Shown piece after piece: positions 1 through 6,573 of a stretch of DNA of 11,882 nucleotides (positions within the stretch are counted from its first letter, which is position 1; each line of letters opens with the position of its first letter). A program made the position numbers and the translations under genes. The notes beneath the pieces are model-generated. The model had not been told where the DNA came from, made no database searches, and saw nothing but the letters and a program-made list of their open reading frames with translations. The stretch comes from JAAFHS01 sp043751715 (lineage in GTDB: Bacteria; Pseudomonadota; Alphaproteobacteria; Rhodobacterales; Rhodobacteraceae). The DNA lies in NCBI GenBank assembly GCA_043751715.1, contig JAYUZO010000099.1, positions 1 through 11,882 on the forward strand, in the 5' to 3' direction.

Positions 1-753
1 TCAGTGCCGACACTGCGTGTTGGAGGAAGGCCTGCAGTTTCAGCAATGGCTCGGGATCTGTTGTCTCAGACCGAGACAGTCCTGGTGGACGATTACACCT
101 TTGAATTTTCTTTAACCAGTAGCCGCCTCACTGCGTCCAAAGACGGGAATGAAATTCATAGCGAGCGTGGCCAGTGCGTTTCATTGGACGCTCCTTCCGT
201 ATCAAGTCCGATTGATCTTGTTGAACCACGGGTTCCACCTTTGCCAATTCCCCGAGAGACACCAGCGCCCACAGAAACAGTTCCTCCGCCAGCTTCGCCA
301 AGAGACACTGGGCGGTGGCAAGTGAAAGAGGATGTGTCCGCATTTGATGACTCCAAAAGCGTATTCATGTCCGTAAATTCCACGACCATGATCACCGGTC
401 AGTTTGGACCGTCAGGTCCGGCAACGCTCCAAGTTCGATGTATGGAAAACTCTACAAGCGTTTTCATTTGGATGAATGATAACTTTCTGGCCGACATACA
501 GGGGTATGGGCGAGTCGAATTTCGGATCGACGACCGATCTGCAGATGCTGTGAGCATGGAAGTTTCAACTGACAACAAAGCACTTGGACTATGGTCAGGT
601 GGTCGTGCCATTCCTTTCATACAGAGTTTATTTGGTGGCGAAACTATTGTTTTCCGAGTGACCCCCTTCAACGAGTCACCAATAGAGTTCAGTGTGCCTA
701 TTGGTGGTCTTGAACAGGCTATCCAGCCGCTGCGCGAGGCTTGCGGATGGTAG
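1..753 (+). CDS. VasI/TagO-like protein (type VI secretion-associated family), 5' end probably outside window
   Basis: The reading frame is open from the first base. A GTG at 4 would give 249 aa, but no ribosome binding site is visible, so the true start is probably upstream (numbering below uses that GTG). Residues ~105-249 match the VasI/TagO pattern: a Trp opening (W105), a DDS-xxV segment, an RC pair (C146), a central R-x-D-D, a TPFNESP-like stretch, and the ending GLEQAIQPLREACGW with C247. C146 and C247 could form a disulfide in the periplasm. Residues ~1-75 form a separate N-terminal part with C58, joined by a proline-rich linker (~75-100). Known members accompany type VI secretion clusters, but isolated copies also occur, and no other secretion gene is visible here. 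The gene is more AT-rich than the next ones, which suggests transfer. Family match fairly firm; function here unknown. Confidence 0.7.
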   Translation, partial: SVPTLRVGGRPAVSAMARDLLSQTETVLVDDYTFEFSLTSSRLTASKDGNEIHSERGQCVSLDAPSVSSPIDLVEPRVPPLPIPRETPAPTETVPPPASPRDTGRWQVKEDVSAFDDSKSVFMSVNSTTMITGQFGPSGPATLQVRCMENSTSVFIWMNDNFLADIQGYGRVEFRIDDRSADAVSMEVSTDNKALGLWSGGRAIPFIQSLFGGETIVFRVTPFNESPIEFSVPIGGLEQAIQPLREACGW

Positions 754-782
754 TTCGGCTTCTGACCAATCCGGGCCAACAC

Positions 783-790
783 AAGGTGAG
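783..790 (+). promoter_or_regulatory. Ribosome binding site deciding the first permease start
   Basis: AAGGTGAG lies 9 nt before the ATG at 800 and is the only good Shine-Dalgarno in this short gap. It supports 800 over an in-frame start at 692, which would overlap the VasI-like gene and add 36 non-hydrophobic residues. Confidence 0.65.
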
Positions 791-799
791 TTTGCAGAC

Positions 800-1957
800 A
801 TGACCAAACTTCCCACTTGGGCCGATGTGCTGCTGGTGCCCGTCATCAGCCTGCTTCTTGCCGCGCTGTGCGCTGCCGCCGTGTTGCTGGCCATCGGTCA
901 AAGCCCGATGCAGGCGCTGACTGTCATGGTCAATGGCGCGCTTGGGTCTGCCTACGGCTGGGGCTACACGCTGTATTACGCAACCAGCTTTATCTTTACC
1001 GGGCTGGCCGTGATGATCGCCTTTCACGGTGGTTTGTTCAATATCGGCGGCGAAGGGCAGGCGCAGCTGGGCGGGCTGGGCGTGGCTTTGGTTTGCCTAT
1101 ACATCCCGTGGCCGCATTGGACGCTGGCCCTGGCGGGCGCGATGATCGGGGCCATGGCGTTTGGTGCGCTTTGGGCCGCCATCCCCGCCTATCTGCAGGC
1201 CAAGCGCGGCAGTCATATCGTGATCACCACGATCATGTTCAACTACATTGCCGCCGCCCTGCTGATTTACCTGCTGGTCAACATCCTGCGCCCTGATGGT
1301 AGCATGGACCCGGCCTCGGCCCGGTTTCCTGAAACCGTCGCCCTGCCGCAGTTTCAGGATATGCCGCTGCTAAAAAACCTGTTCCTGCGCTATGATGATG
1401 CCGGGGCGATCAGGCTGACCAAAGATGGCCTGCCGATGTATCAGCGCGTGCCTGCCAACGTGACCTTCTTCATCGCCATCGCCTGCTGTTTTGCGGTCTG
1501 GCGGCTGATGTGGCACACGCGGCTGGGCTATGAAATCCGCGCCTTTGGCAAACAGGAAAAGGCCGCCAATTACGCCGGAATCTCGTCGTTCAAGATCATC
1601 ATGGTGGCGATGATGCTGTCGGGTGCCCTGTCCGGCCTGATGGCCATCAACAACGTCATGGGGCAGGCCGAGAAACTCCTGCAGAATTCGGCCGAAGGCG
1701 CCGGGTTCATCGGTATTGCCGTGGCGCTGATGGGGCGCAACCACCCCTTGGGCATTCTGGTGGCGGCCATTCTGTTTGGCTTTCTGTATCAGGGCGGGGC
1801 ATCCTTGGGCCTTGAAACCACCATCCCGATTGAGCTGCGCACGGTGTTGCAGGGCCTTGTGATCCTGTTCACCGGGGCCTTGGACATGATGGTGCGCATG
1901 ATGCTGGGCTGGTTCTTCAAACCGCGAAACCCCATCGCCAAGGGGGCCGCAGCATGA
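800..1957 (+). CDS. ABC transporter permease, BMP/purine-nucleoside type (NupP/YufP-like)
   Basis: This 385-aa polytopic inner-membrane protein belongs to the BPD_transp_2 family of permeases that work with BMP-type (PnrA/BmpA) lipoproteins to import nucleosides. Hydrophobic segments run through the whole length, beginning at WADVLLVPVISLLLAAL. The family stretch FHGGLFNIGGEGQ is present, as is the later segment around YAGIS, where coupling to the ATPase is expected. The start at 800 is chosen for its Shine-Dalgarno (783-790) and because the protein then begins just before the first membrane segment. The stop overlaps the next permease by ATGA (1954-1957), so the two are co-translated and probably form a heterodimer. 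Unusually, the gene directly upstream is not the ATPase. Substrate is inferred from family and from the phosphorylase downstream; another nucleoside or base is possible. Confidence 0.88.
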   Translation: MTKLPTWADVLLVPVISLLLAALCAAAVLLAIGQSPMQALTVMVNGALGSAYGWGYTLYYATSFIFTGLAVMIAFHGGLFNIGGEGQAQLGGLGVALVCLYIPWPHWTLALAGAMIGAMAFGALWAAIPAYLQAKRGSHIVITTIMFNYIAAALLIYLLVNILRPDGSMDPASARFPETVALPQFQDMPLLKNLFLRYDDAGAIRLTKDGLPMYQRVPANVTFFIAIACCFAVWRLMWHTRLGYEIRAFGKQEKAANYAGISSFKIIMVAMMLSGALSGLMAINNVMGQAEKLLQNSAEGAGFIGIAVALMGRNHPLGILVAAILFGFLYQGGASLGLETTIPIELRTVLQGLVILFTGALDMMVRMMLGWFFKPRNPIAKGAAA

Positions 1958-2922
1958 CCTATGATACCCTGCTGCAAATCCTTGACAGCACGATCCGCCT
2001 TGGCATTCCGCTGCTGCTGGCCTGCCTTGCCGGGCTGTATTCCGAACGCGCGGGCATTTTCGACATCGGGCTGGAAGGCAAGATGCTGATGGCCGCCATG
2101 TCATCGGCCACCGTCGCCGCCCTGACCGGTTCGGTCTGGATCGGGCTGTGCGCAGGCATCGCAGGATCGATGCTGTTCGCGCTGGTGCATGGCATGGCCT
2201 CTATCACCTTTCGCGGCAACCAACTGATCGCCGGGGTTGCGCTGAATTTCGTGGCCTCGGGCATCACCGTGCTGATCGCCCAAAGCATCTTCGGTCAGGG
2301 TGGCCGCACCGCCCCCCTGGAAGGCGACGCGCGTTTTCTGCCCATCACCCTGCCGGGGGCGGAGGCGCTGTCAAACATCCCCCTGATTGGCCCGCTTTAT
2401 GCCGAGGTGATCTCCGGCCACACCGCCCTTGTCTATGTCGCCTTCGCCCTTGTGCCCCTGACATGGTTCATCCTGTTCCGCACCCGCTACGGCCTGCGCC
2501 TGCGCGCGGTCGGTGAAAACCCGGCCTCGGTTGATACCGCAGGCGTGTCGGTCACACAGTTGCGCTATTCCGCCGTGCTCATCACCGGTATCCTGTGCGG
2601 CCTTGCAGGCGCTTACCTTGCCTGCGGGTTGCAAGCCGGTTTCGGGCGCGAGATGACCGCCGGGCGCGGCTATATCGCTCTCGCAGCCCTCATCTTCGCC
2701 AAATGGCGCCCATGGCACGCCCTGTACGCCTGCATGCTGTTCGGCTTTTTCCAGGCCCTCGCCCTGCGCCCCGATGTGGTTGAGGCTGTCGTGCAAACCA
2801 AGGTCCCCGTCCCCTTGCTGGACGCCCTGCCCTATATCCTCACCGTCATCGTGCTCGCAGGCCTTGTCGGCCGTGCCATCCCTCCCCGCGCCGGGGGCGA
2901 GCCCTACGTCAAGGAACGCTGA
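1954..2922 (+). CDS. ABC transporter permease, BMP/purine-nucleoside type (NupQ/YufQ-like)
   Basis: A 322-aa inner-membrane permease, the shorter partner of the pair. It opens with a short amphipathic stretch, then LGIPLLLACLAGLYSERAG and the family signature FDIGLEGKMLM (corresponding to FNIGGEGQ in the partner). Further conserved points are the GNQLIAGVALNF segment, and RAVGENPASVDTAGVSV, the cytoplasmic loop expected to contact the ATPase. Length and order (long permease, then short permease) fit the nupP-nupQ layout. Translation is coupled to the previous gene through the ATGA overlap. The ending GGEPYVKER is a typical cytoplasmic tail. It should form the transmembrane channel with the upstream product and needs an ATP-binding subunit encoded elsewhere. 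Purine nucleosides are the inferred cargo because a purine nucleoside phosphorylase follows. Confidence 0.88.
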   Translation: MTYDTLLQILDSTIRLGIPLLLACLAGLYSERAGIFDIGLEGKMLMAAMSSATVAALTGSVWIGLCAGIAGSMLFALVHGMASITFRGNQLIAGVALNFVASGITVLIAQSIFGQGGRTAPLEGDARFLPITLPGAEALSNIPLIGPLYAEVISGHTALVYVAFALVPLTWFILFRTRYGLRLRAVGENPASVDTAGVSVTQLRYSAVLITGILCGLAGAYLACGLQAGFGREMTAGRGYIALAALIFAKWRPWHALYACMLFGFFQALALRPDVVEAVVQTKVPVPLLDALPYILTVIVLAGLVGRAIPPRAGGEPYVKER

Positions 2923-2959
2923 CCCCTTAGACCCTTTCATCATTGCATAAATATCCTGC

Positions 2960-2986
2960 GGGGGTTTGGGGGTGCAAAACCCCCAA
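2960..2986 (+). terminator. GC-rich hairpin with two alternative pairings between permease and phosphorylase genes
   Basis: Two mutually exclusive stems share the same C-run: GGGGGTTT (2960-2967) with AAACCCCC (2977-2984), or TTGGGGG (2966-2972) with CCCCCAA (2980-2986). No T-run follows, so it is not a textbook intrinsic terminator. From memory, similar G-run/C-run hairpins are frequent between genes in Rhodobacteraceae. It could end some transcripts, protect the mRNA, or act as an attenuator before the phosphorylase gene. Confidence 0.35.
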
Positions 2987-3013
2987 TCTGCCGCCAGCAA
3001 CAGGCACCACCCC

Positions 3014-3805
3014 ATGTCCCTCATCCCCCTTATCCAGTCCCGCGCAGGCTCCGCCCCCGTCCGCCTCGGCCTTGTGCTTGGCTCGGGCCTTGGCCACCTC
3101 ACCGATGCCGTGGATGGCACAGCCATCCCCTATTCCGACCTGCCCGGCTTCCCCCATGCCGGTGTGTCCGGCCATAACCCCGTCCTGAAAATCGGCATGC
3201 TCGAAGGCGTGCGCATCGCCGTCTTCGGTGGCCGCGCGCATTACTATGAAACCGGCAACCCCGCCGTCATGCGCCTGCCGCTGGAAACGCTCAAGGCCCT
3301 TGGTGCCGAAAGCCTGATCCTGACCAATGCCGCAGGCTCGCTGAACCCAGCCCACCAACCCGGCGATCTGATGCTGCTGTCCGATCACATCAACTTTTCC
3401 GGCCTCAACCCCCTGATAGGTGAGGCGACCGATGCGCGCTTTGTGCCGATGACCGCCGCCCATGACCCCGCCTTGCGCGCGGGCCTGTTGGCCGCTGCCA
3501 AGGCCACGAATACCCCGTTGGGTCAGGGCGTCTATGCGTGGTATTCCGGCCCCTCCTTTGAAACCCCAGCCGAGATCCGCGCCATTCAGCGCCTTGGCGC
3601 GGATGCCGTGGGCATGTCCACCGTGCCCGAGGTCATTCTTGCGCGGTTTCTGGGCCTGCGCGTGGCCGCGGTGTCCACCATCACCAACATGGGCGCGGGG
3701 CTAAGTTCCGAAAACATCAGCCACGCCCATACCAAGGCCATGGCGCCTTTGGGTGCCGCCAAGTTCGAAACCATCCTGCGCCGCTTTCTGCAGGGTCTGG
3801 CCTGA
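3014..3805 (+). CDS. punA: Purine nucleoside phosphorylase (trimeric, PNP/MTAP family)
   Basis: This 263-aa cytoplasmic enzyme cleaves purine nucleosides with phosphate to give the free base and (deoxy)ribose-1-phosphate. Length is normal for the trimeric family. Visible family motifs are GSGLG (23-27, phosphate Ser24), GGRAHYYE (R74, H76), NAAGS (105-109), GPSFETPAE (F182, E183), GMSTVPE (M201) and TITN (N225). The Glu183/Asn225 pair corresponds to human Glu201/Asn243 and predicts preference for inosine and guanosine over adenosine. The ATG at 3014 puts the phosphate loop at the usual distance from the N-terminus; no strong Shine-Dalgarno precedes it. It follows the two permeases by 91 nt in the same direction, so imported nucleosides would be split here for salvage or as carbon and nitrogen source. 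The symbol is by analogy; deoD denotes the other, hexameric family. Confidence 0.93.
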   Translation: MSLIPLIQSRAGSAPVRLGLVLGSGLGHLTDAVDGTAIPYSDLPGFPHAGVSGHNPVLKIGMLEGVRIAVFGGRAHYYETGNPAVMRLPLETLKALGAESLILTNAAGSLNPAHQPGDLMLLSDHINFSGLNPLIGEATDARFVPMTAAHDPALRAGLLAAAKATNTPLGQGVYAWYSGPSFETPAEIRAIQRLGADAVGMSTVPEVILARFLGLRVAAVSTITNMGAGLSSENISHAHTKAMAPLGAAKFETILRRFLQGLA

Positions 3806-3821
3806 CCACCACCCCAACACT

Positions 3822-4035
3822 GCACTGCCAGCGCCTCCCCTCCCCGTTGTGGGGAGGGGCTGGGGGTGGGGGGCCCCTGGCAAAAGGCGCAACTTGCAAT
3901 CGTGCGCGCTACTGGCACCCCCCCCACCCTGGCCCTCCCCCACAGCGGGGGAAGGGAGGCACCCTTTCACACGACCCGTCGCAACTGCGACACATCCGGA
4001 ACGATCACAGATCAAATCTGGCGCTATGCGGTTGC
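3822..4035. repeat. Repeat unit copy 1: inverted hairpin pair (REPIN/MITE-like) plus conserved tail
   Basis: Copy 1 of a directly repeated unit (offset 265 bp from copy 2). Its left arm contains CCCCTCCCC (3837-3845), loop GTTGT and GGGGAGGGG (3851-3859), followed by a G-rich strip. Its right arm is roughly the reverse complement: a C-rich strip, then CCCTCCCCC (3933-3941), loop ACAGC and GGGGGA (3947-3952), with one extra A in the stem. Arms of ~45 bp thus face each other around a ~35-bp centre. The tail (to 4035) holds two small palindromes, GTCGCA-AC-TGCGAC (3978-3991) and CAGAT-CAA-ATCTG (4008-4020). It encodes nothing credible. Architecture resembles REP doublets (REPINs) or a small non-autonomous element; no transposase lies in the window. 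Confidence 0.85.
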
Positions 4036-4049
4036 CGGGCAAAAGCCCG
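4036..4049. other. Short perfect hairpin in the spacer between repeat copies
   Basis: CGGGC (4036-4040), an AAAA loop and GCCCG (4045-4049) form a 5-bp stem that begins exactly where copy 1 loses similarity to copy 2. The rest of the 51-bp spacer (to 4086) shows no recognisable feature. Confidence 0.4.
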
Positions 4050-4086
4050 CCGGTCCTCTGCAACCTAAATTCCATGCAATCCCCTG

Positions 4087-4302
4087 GCACTGCCAGCGCC
4101 TCCCCTCCCCCTTATGGGGAGGGGCTGGGGGTGGGGGGCCCCTGGCAAAAGGCGCAACTTGCAATCGCGCGCACTACTGTCACCCCCCCCCCACCCTGGC
4201 CCTCCCCCACAGCGGGGGGAGGGAGGCACCCTTTCACACAACCCGTCGCAACTGCGACAATTCTGGAACGATCACAGATCAAATCTGGTGCCATGCGGTT
4301 GC
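4087..4302. repeat. Repeat unit copy 2: inverted hairpin pair (REPIN/MITE-like) plus conserved tail
   Basis: Second direct copy, near-identical to 3822-4035 with scattered substitutions and a C-run longer by two bases (10 versus 8). The left hairpin stem CCCCTCCCC (4102-4110) / GGGGAGGGG (4116-4124) is unchanged while its loop is altered (CTTAT for GTTGT). In the right arm CCCTCCCC (4200-4207) pairs perfectly with GGGGAGGG (4216-4223), better than in copy 1. Both tail palindromes are kept (4245-4258 and 4275-4287). Similarity stops sharply at GGTTGC (4302), 74 bp before the next gene start. Together with copy 1 this accounts for most of the 571-bp gene-free stretch 3806-4376. Confidence 0.85.
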
Positions 4303-4376
4303 AGCAATTCATGCGTTTGACTTGGCCAGCCAATCAGCGCAAGCCTGTGGGAAAACACGTACTCCCGGGCAGCCGC

Positions 4377-5294
4377 ATGCAGCTTTACCTCCCCATCGCC
4401 GAGGTATCCATCAACGCCTTTCTGCTGCTTGGCATTGGCGGCATCGTCGGCTTTTTGTCCGGCATGTTCGGTGTTGGTGGCGGGTTCCTGATCACCCCAC
4501 TGCTGTTTTTCTTTGGCATTCCGCCTGCCGTTGCCGTTGCCACCGGGGCCAATCAGGTGGTTGCCTCATCCGTGTCCGGCGTCCTTGCGCAGATGCGCCG
4601 CAAGGGCGTGGATTTCCATATGGGCAGCGTTCTGCTGGTGGGCGGGCTTGCCGGTTCGGGCCTTGGCATCTGGGTGTTTTCGTTGTTGACCCGCCTTGGC
4701 CAGATAGACCTGTTTGTCCAACTATCCTATGTCCTGTTCCTTGGCCTGATCGGTGCCATGATGCTGAACGAAAGCGTGCGCAGCCTGCTGCGCGCCCGTG
4801 GCAATGCGCCCGTGCGCCGCGCCCGCGTGCATACCTGGGTGCACCGGTTGCCGTTCAAGATGAAATTCCGTGCCTCTGGCCTGTATATCTCGGTCTTGCC
4901 ACCGATGATGGTCGGCGCTCTGGTCGGTTTCCTTGCCGCCATCATGGGCGTGGGCGGCGGCTTTATCATGGTGCCTGCCATGATCTACCTGCTTGGCATG
5001 CCGACCAAAGTGGTGGTCGGCACATCACTGTTCCAGATCATCTTTGTCACCGCCTTTACCACCATCATGCACGCCGTCACCAACCAGACCGTTGATATGC
5101 TGCTTGCGTTTTTCCTGATTGTTGGCGGGGTTGTCGGCGCGCAGATGGGCACGCGCGTTGGCGTCCGCCTCAAGGCCGAACAACTGCGCATCCTGCTTGC
5201 CCTTCTTGTGCTTGCCGTTGCCATCAAGATTGCCCTTGATCTGCTTTTGCAACCGGCTGAGCTGTACTCCATCACCCCCGGCCGCCTGCCATGA
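4377..5294 (+). CDS. TauE/SafE (TSUP) family membrane permease
   Basis: A 305-aa polytopic inner-membrane protein of the TSUP family, whose characterised members move sulfite, sulfonates, sulfoacetate or related organic anions. The internal two-fold repeat is clear: GMFGVGGGFLITPLLFF near the N-terminus (GVGGG 32-36) and IMGVGGGFIMVPAMIYL at mid-protein (GVGGG 191-195), each followed by a Pro-containing helix. The frame stays open far upstream through the repeat units, but that part translates to low-complexity Pro/Gly/Arg peptide. The ATG at 4377 gives MQLYLPIAEVS, the N-terminus I expect for alphaproteobacterial members. The Shine-Dalgarno is weak. The stop overlaps the next gene by ATGA. 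Cargo cannot be told from sequence; no sulfur-metabolism gene flanks it. Confidence 0.88.
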   Translation: MQLYLPIAEVSINAFLLLGIGGIVGFLSGMFGVGGGFLITPLLFFFGIPPAVAVATGANQVVASSVSGVLAQMRRKGVDFHMGSVLLVGGLAGSGLGIWVFSLLTRLGQIDLFVQLSYVLFLGLIGAMMLNESVRSLLRARGNAPVRRARVHTWVHRLPFKMKFRASGLYISVLPPMMVGALVGFLAAIMGVGGGFIMVPAMIYLLGMPTKVVVGTSLFQIIFVTAFTTIMHAVTNQTVDMLLAFFLIVGGVVGAQMGTRVGVRLKAEQLRILLALLVLAVAIKIALDLLLQPAELYSITPGRLP

Positions 5295-6052
5295 TGATGA
5301 TCCGCGCATGTATCCTGCTGGCGCTGTTCGCCGCCCCGGCCCGCGCCGAAACCATTGTCGCAGGCCTGTCGCAAAACAGCGTTTCGATCACCACCAATTT
5401 CGACGGCTCTGAAATCCTGATCTATGGTGCCGTCAAACGTGAGGGCCCCAGCACGGCGGCCAAACCGCTGGAGGTGATCATCACCGTTGAAGGCCCGTCC
5501 CTGCCGATGACCATCCGCCACAAGGACCGCCGCTTTGGCATCTGGGTCAATACCGGTGCGGTCACCGTCGACAGCGCGCCCACTTTTTACGCCGTCGCCA
5601 CCACCGGGCCGTTGTCGCGCGTGCTGAAAGATACTGATAATCTGCGCCACCGCATCACCATTCCCCGCGTGATCCGCGCCATCGGCATCACAGCCGAGGC
5701 GGAAAATGCCGGCGAATACGTGCAATCCTTTCTGCGCCTGCAGGACGAATCCAACGTCTACCGCGTGGATCAGGGCGCGGTTGAACTGCTGGAGGAAACG
5801 CTGTTCCGCACCGACATCTTACTGCCCGCAAACCTGACCGACGGCGAATACCGCGTGCGCATTTTCCTGACGCGCGATGGGCATGTGGTTGATCATCAGG
5901 AACGCATCATCGGCGTGCGCAAAGCCGGGATCGAACGGTTTCTGTTCAATCTTGCACAGGATCAGCCGCTGCTGTCGGGCATCGCATCCGTGCTGATGGC
6001 GGTGGTTGCGGGCTGGGCCGCCAGTGCCCTGTTCCGGCTGATCCGGTCCTGA
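5291..6052 (+). CDS. TIGR02186 family protein, signal peptide and C-terminal membrane anchor
   Basis: A 253-aa protein of the TIGR02186 / Alph_Pro_TM family, largely confined to alphaproteobacteria. It begins with a signal peptide (MMMIRACILLALFAAPARA, likely cut after residue 19). A beta-rich periplasmic region follows, and a hydrophobic helix (~228-248) ends at FRLIRS, so the body faces the periplasm and the tail is in the membrane. ATG codons at 5291, 5294 and 5297 are all possible; the first is used because it makes the ATGA overlap with the TauE/SafE gene. That pairing recurs in this group of bacteria as I recall it, and suggests the protein assists the permease, for example as a periplasmic partner. 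No catalytic motif is visible and the molecular role is unknown. The gene converges with the thioesterase pair, with 26 bp between the stops. Confidence 0.85.
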   Translation: MMMIRACILLALFAAPARAETIVAGLSQNSVSITTNFDGSEILIYGAVKREGPSTAAKPLEVIITVEGPSLPMTIRHKDRRFGIWVNTGAVTVDSAPTFYAVATTGPLSRVLKDTDNLRHRITIPRVIRAIGITAEAENAGEYVQSFLRLQDESNVYRVDQGAVELLEETLFRTDILLPANLTDGEYRVRIFLTRDGHVVDHQERIIGVRKAGIERFLFNLAQDQPLLSGIASVLMAVVAGWAASALFRLIRS

Positions 6053-6078
6053 TGCGCCTTTGGGGCCGCGGAAATACC

Positions 6079-6573
6079 CTATGCCACCGGCATCAGGAAA
6101 TGCCCCGTGGCCTGCGCGAACAGGCGCGACCGGTTATCCTGCCACGCCTCCACATGCACGCTTGCATAGCGCCGGCCTGACCGGTTCACCCGTGCGCGCG
6201 CATAGGCATCGCGCGGCAGGCCGGTGCGCAGATAATCCACGCTGAAATCAATTGTCTTGGGCAGGCGTGACAGGCCCACGCCCCCAGCAGCCGTCCCCGT
6301 GCCCGCCTCCATGCCTTCCCACAAAATGGCCCATGACAGTTCCACCACCGCCGCCAGCTCCAGAAATGCGGCCACCGCGCCGCCGTGCAGTGCCGGCAGC
6401 AGCGGGTTGCCGATCAGCGCGTCACCATAGGGCAGCACCGCCGTCAGCTCATCCCCGCGCCGGTCAAACCGCAGGCCCAGGAACCCTGCGTAGGGAATCC
6501 CCTCTACCAGCCCCCGCAACGCCGCATCGCGCCGGTCTTTGATCACCTGCACAGGCTCCACAGGCGGGCGCAT
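6079..6573 (-). CDS. PaaI-like hotdog-fold acyl-CoA thioesterase (second of pair)
   Basis: A 164-aa cytoplasmic protein of the hotdog thioesterase superfamily that would hydrolyse an acyl- or aryl-CoA to free acid and CoA. The core motif is LHGGAVAAFLELAAVV: H63-G64-G65 with E72 as the likely catalytic acid. A hydrophobic beta stretch follows, then TIDFSVDYLRTGLPRDAYARA, the usual central strand region with its conserved D-Y-L-R. Compared with its partner it carries ~15 extra N-terminal residues and an insertion after the HGG helix. The ATG at 6573 shares one base with the partner's stop (TGATG), so the two are translationally coupled; an ATG at 6693 would run deep into the partner gene and is unlikely. 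Substrate unknown; the acyl-CoA dehydrogenase cluster nearby makes a role in acyl-CoA turnover reasonable. Confidence 0.82.
   Translation of the reverse strand: MRPPVEPVQVIKDRRDAALRGLVEGIPYAGFLGLRFDRRGDELTAVLPYGDALIGNPLLPALHGGAVAAFLELAAVVELSWAILWEGMEAGTGTAAGGVGLSRLPKTIDFSVDYLRTGLPRDAYARARVNRSGRRYASVHVEAWQDNRSRLFAQATGHFLMPVA

Noticed and set aside
3822..4302. CRISPR array
   Set aside because: Only two units, each ~215 bp with a 51-bp spacer; no short regular repeats and no cas gene.
3753..4376. Long open frames running through the repeat block, including an N-terminal extension of the TauE/SafE protein
   Set aside because: They translate to low-complexity Pro/Gly/Trp/Arg peptide dictated by the hairpin arms, appear in several frames at once, and the permease has a family-typical start at 4377.
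3806..4376. Insertion sequence or prophage remnant
   Set aside because: The inverted arms look mobile, but no transposase, integrase or phage gene is present in the window and no clear target-site duplication flanks the units.
6053..6093. Bidirectional terminator between the convergent TIGR02186 and thioesterase genes
   Set aside because: Only ATGCC-ACC-GGCAT (6081-6093) forms a 5-bp stem, it lies inside the thioesterase coding end, and there is no T-run on either side.
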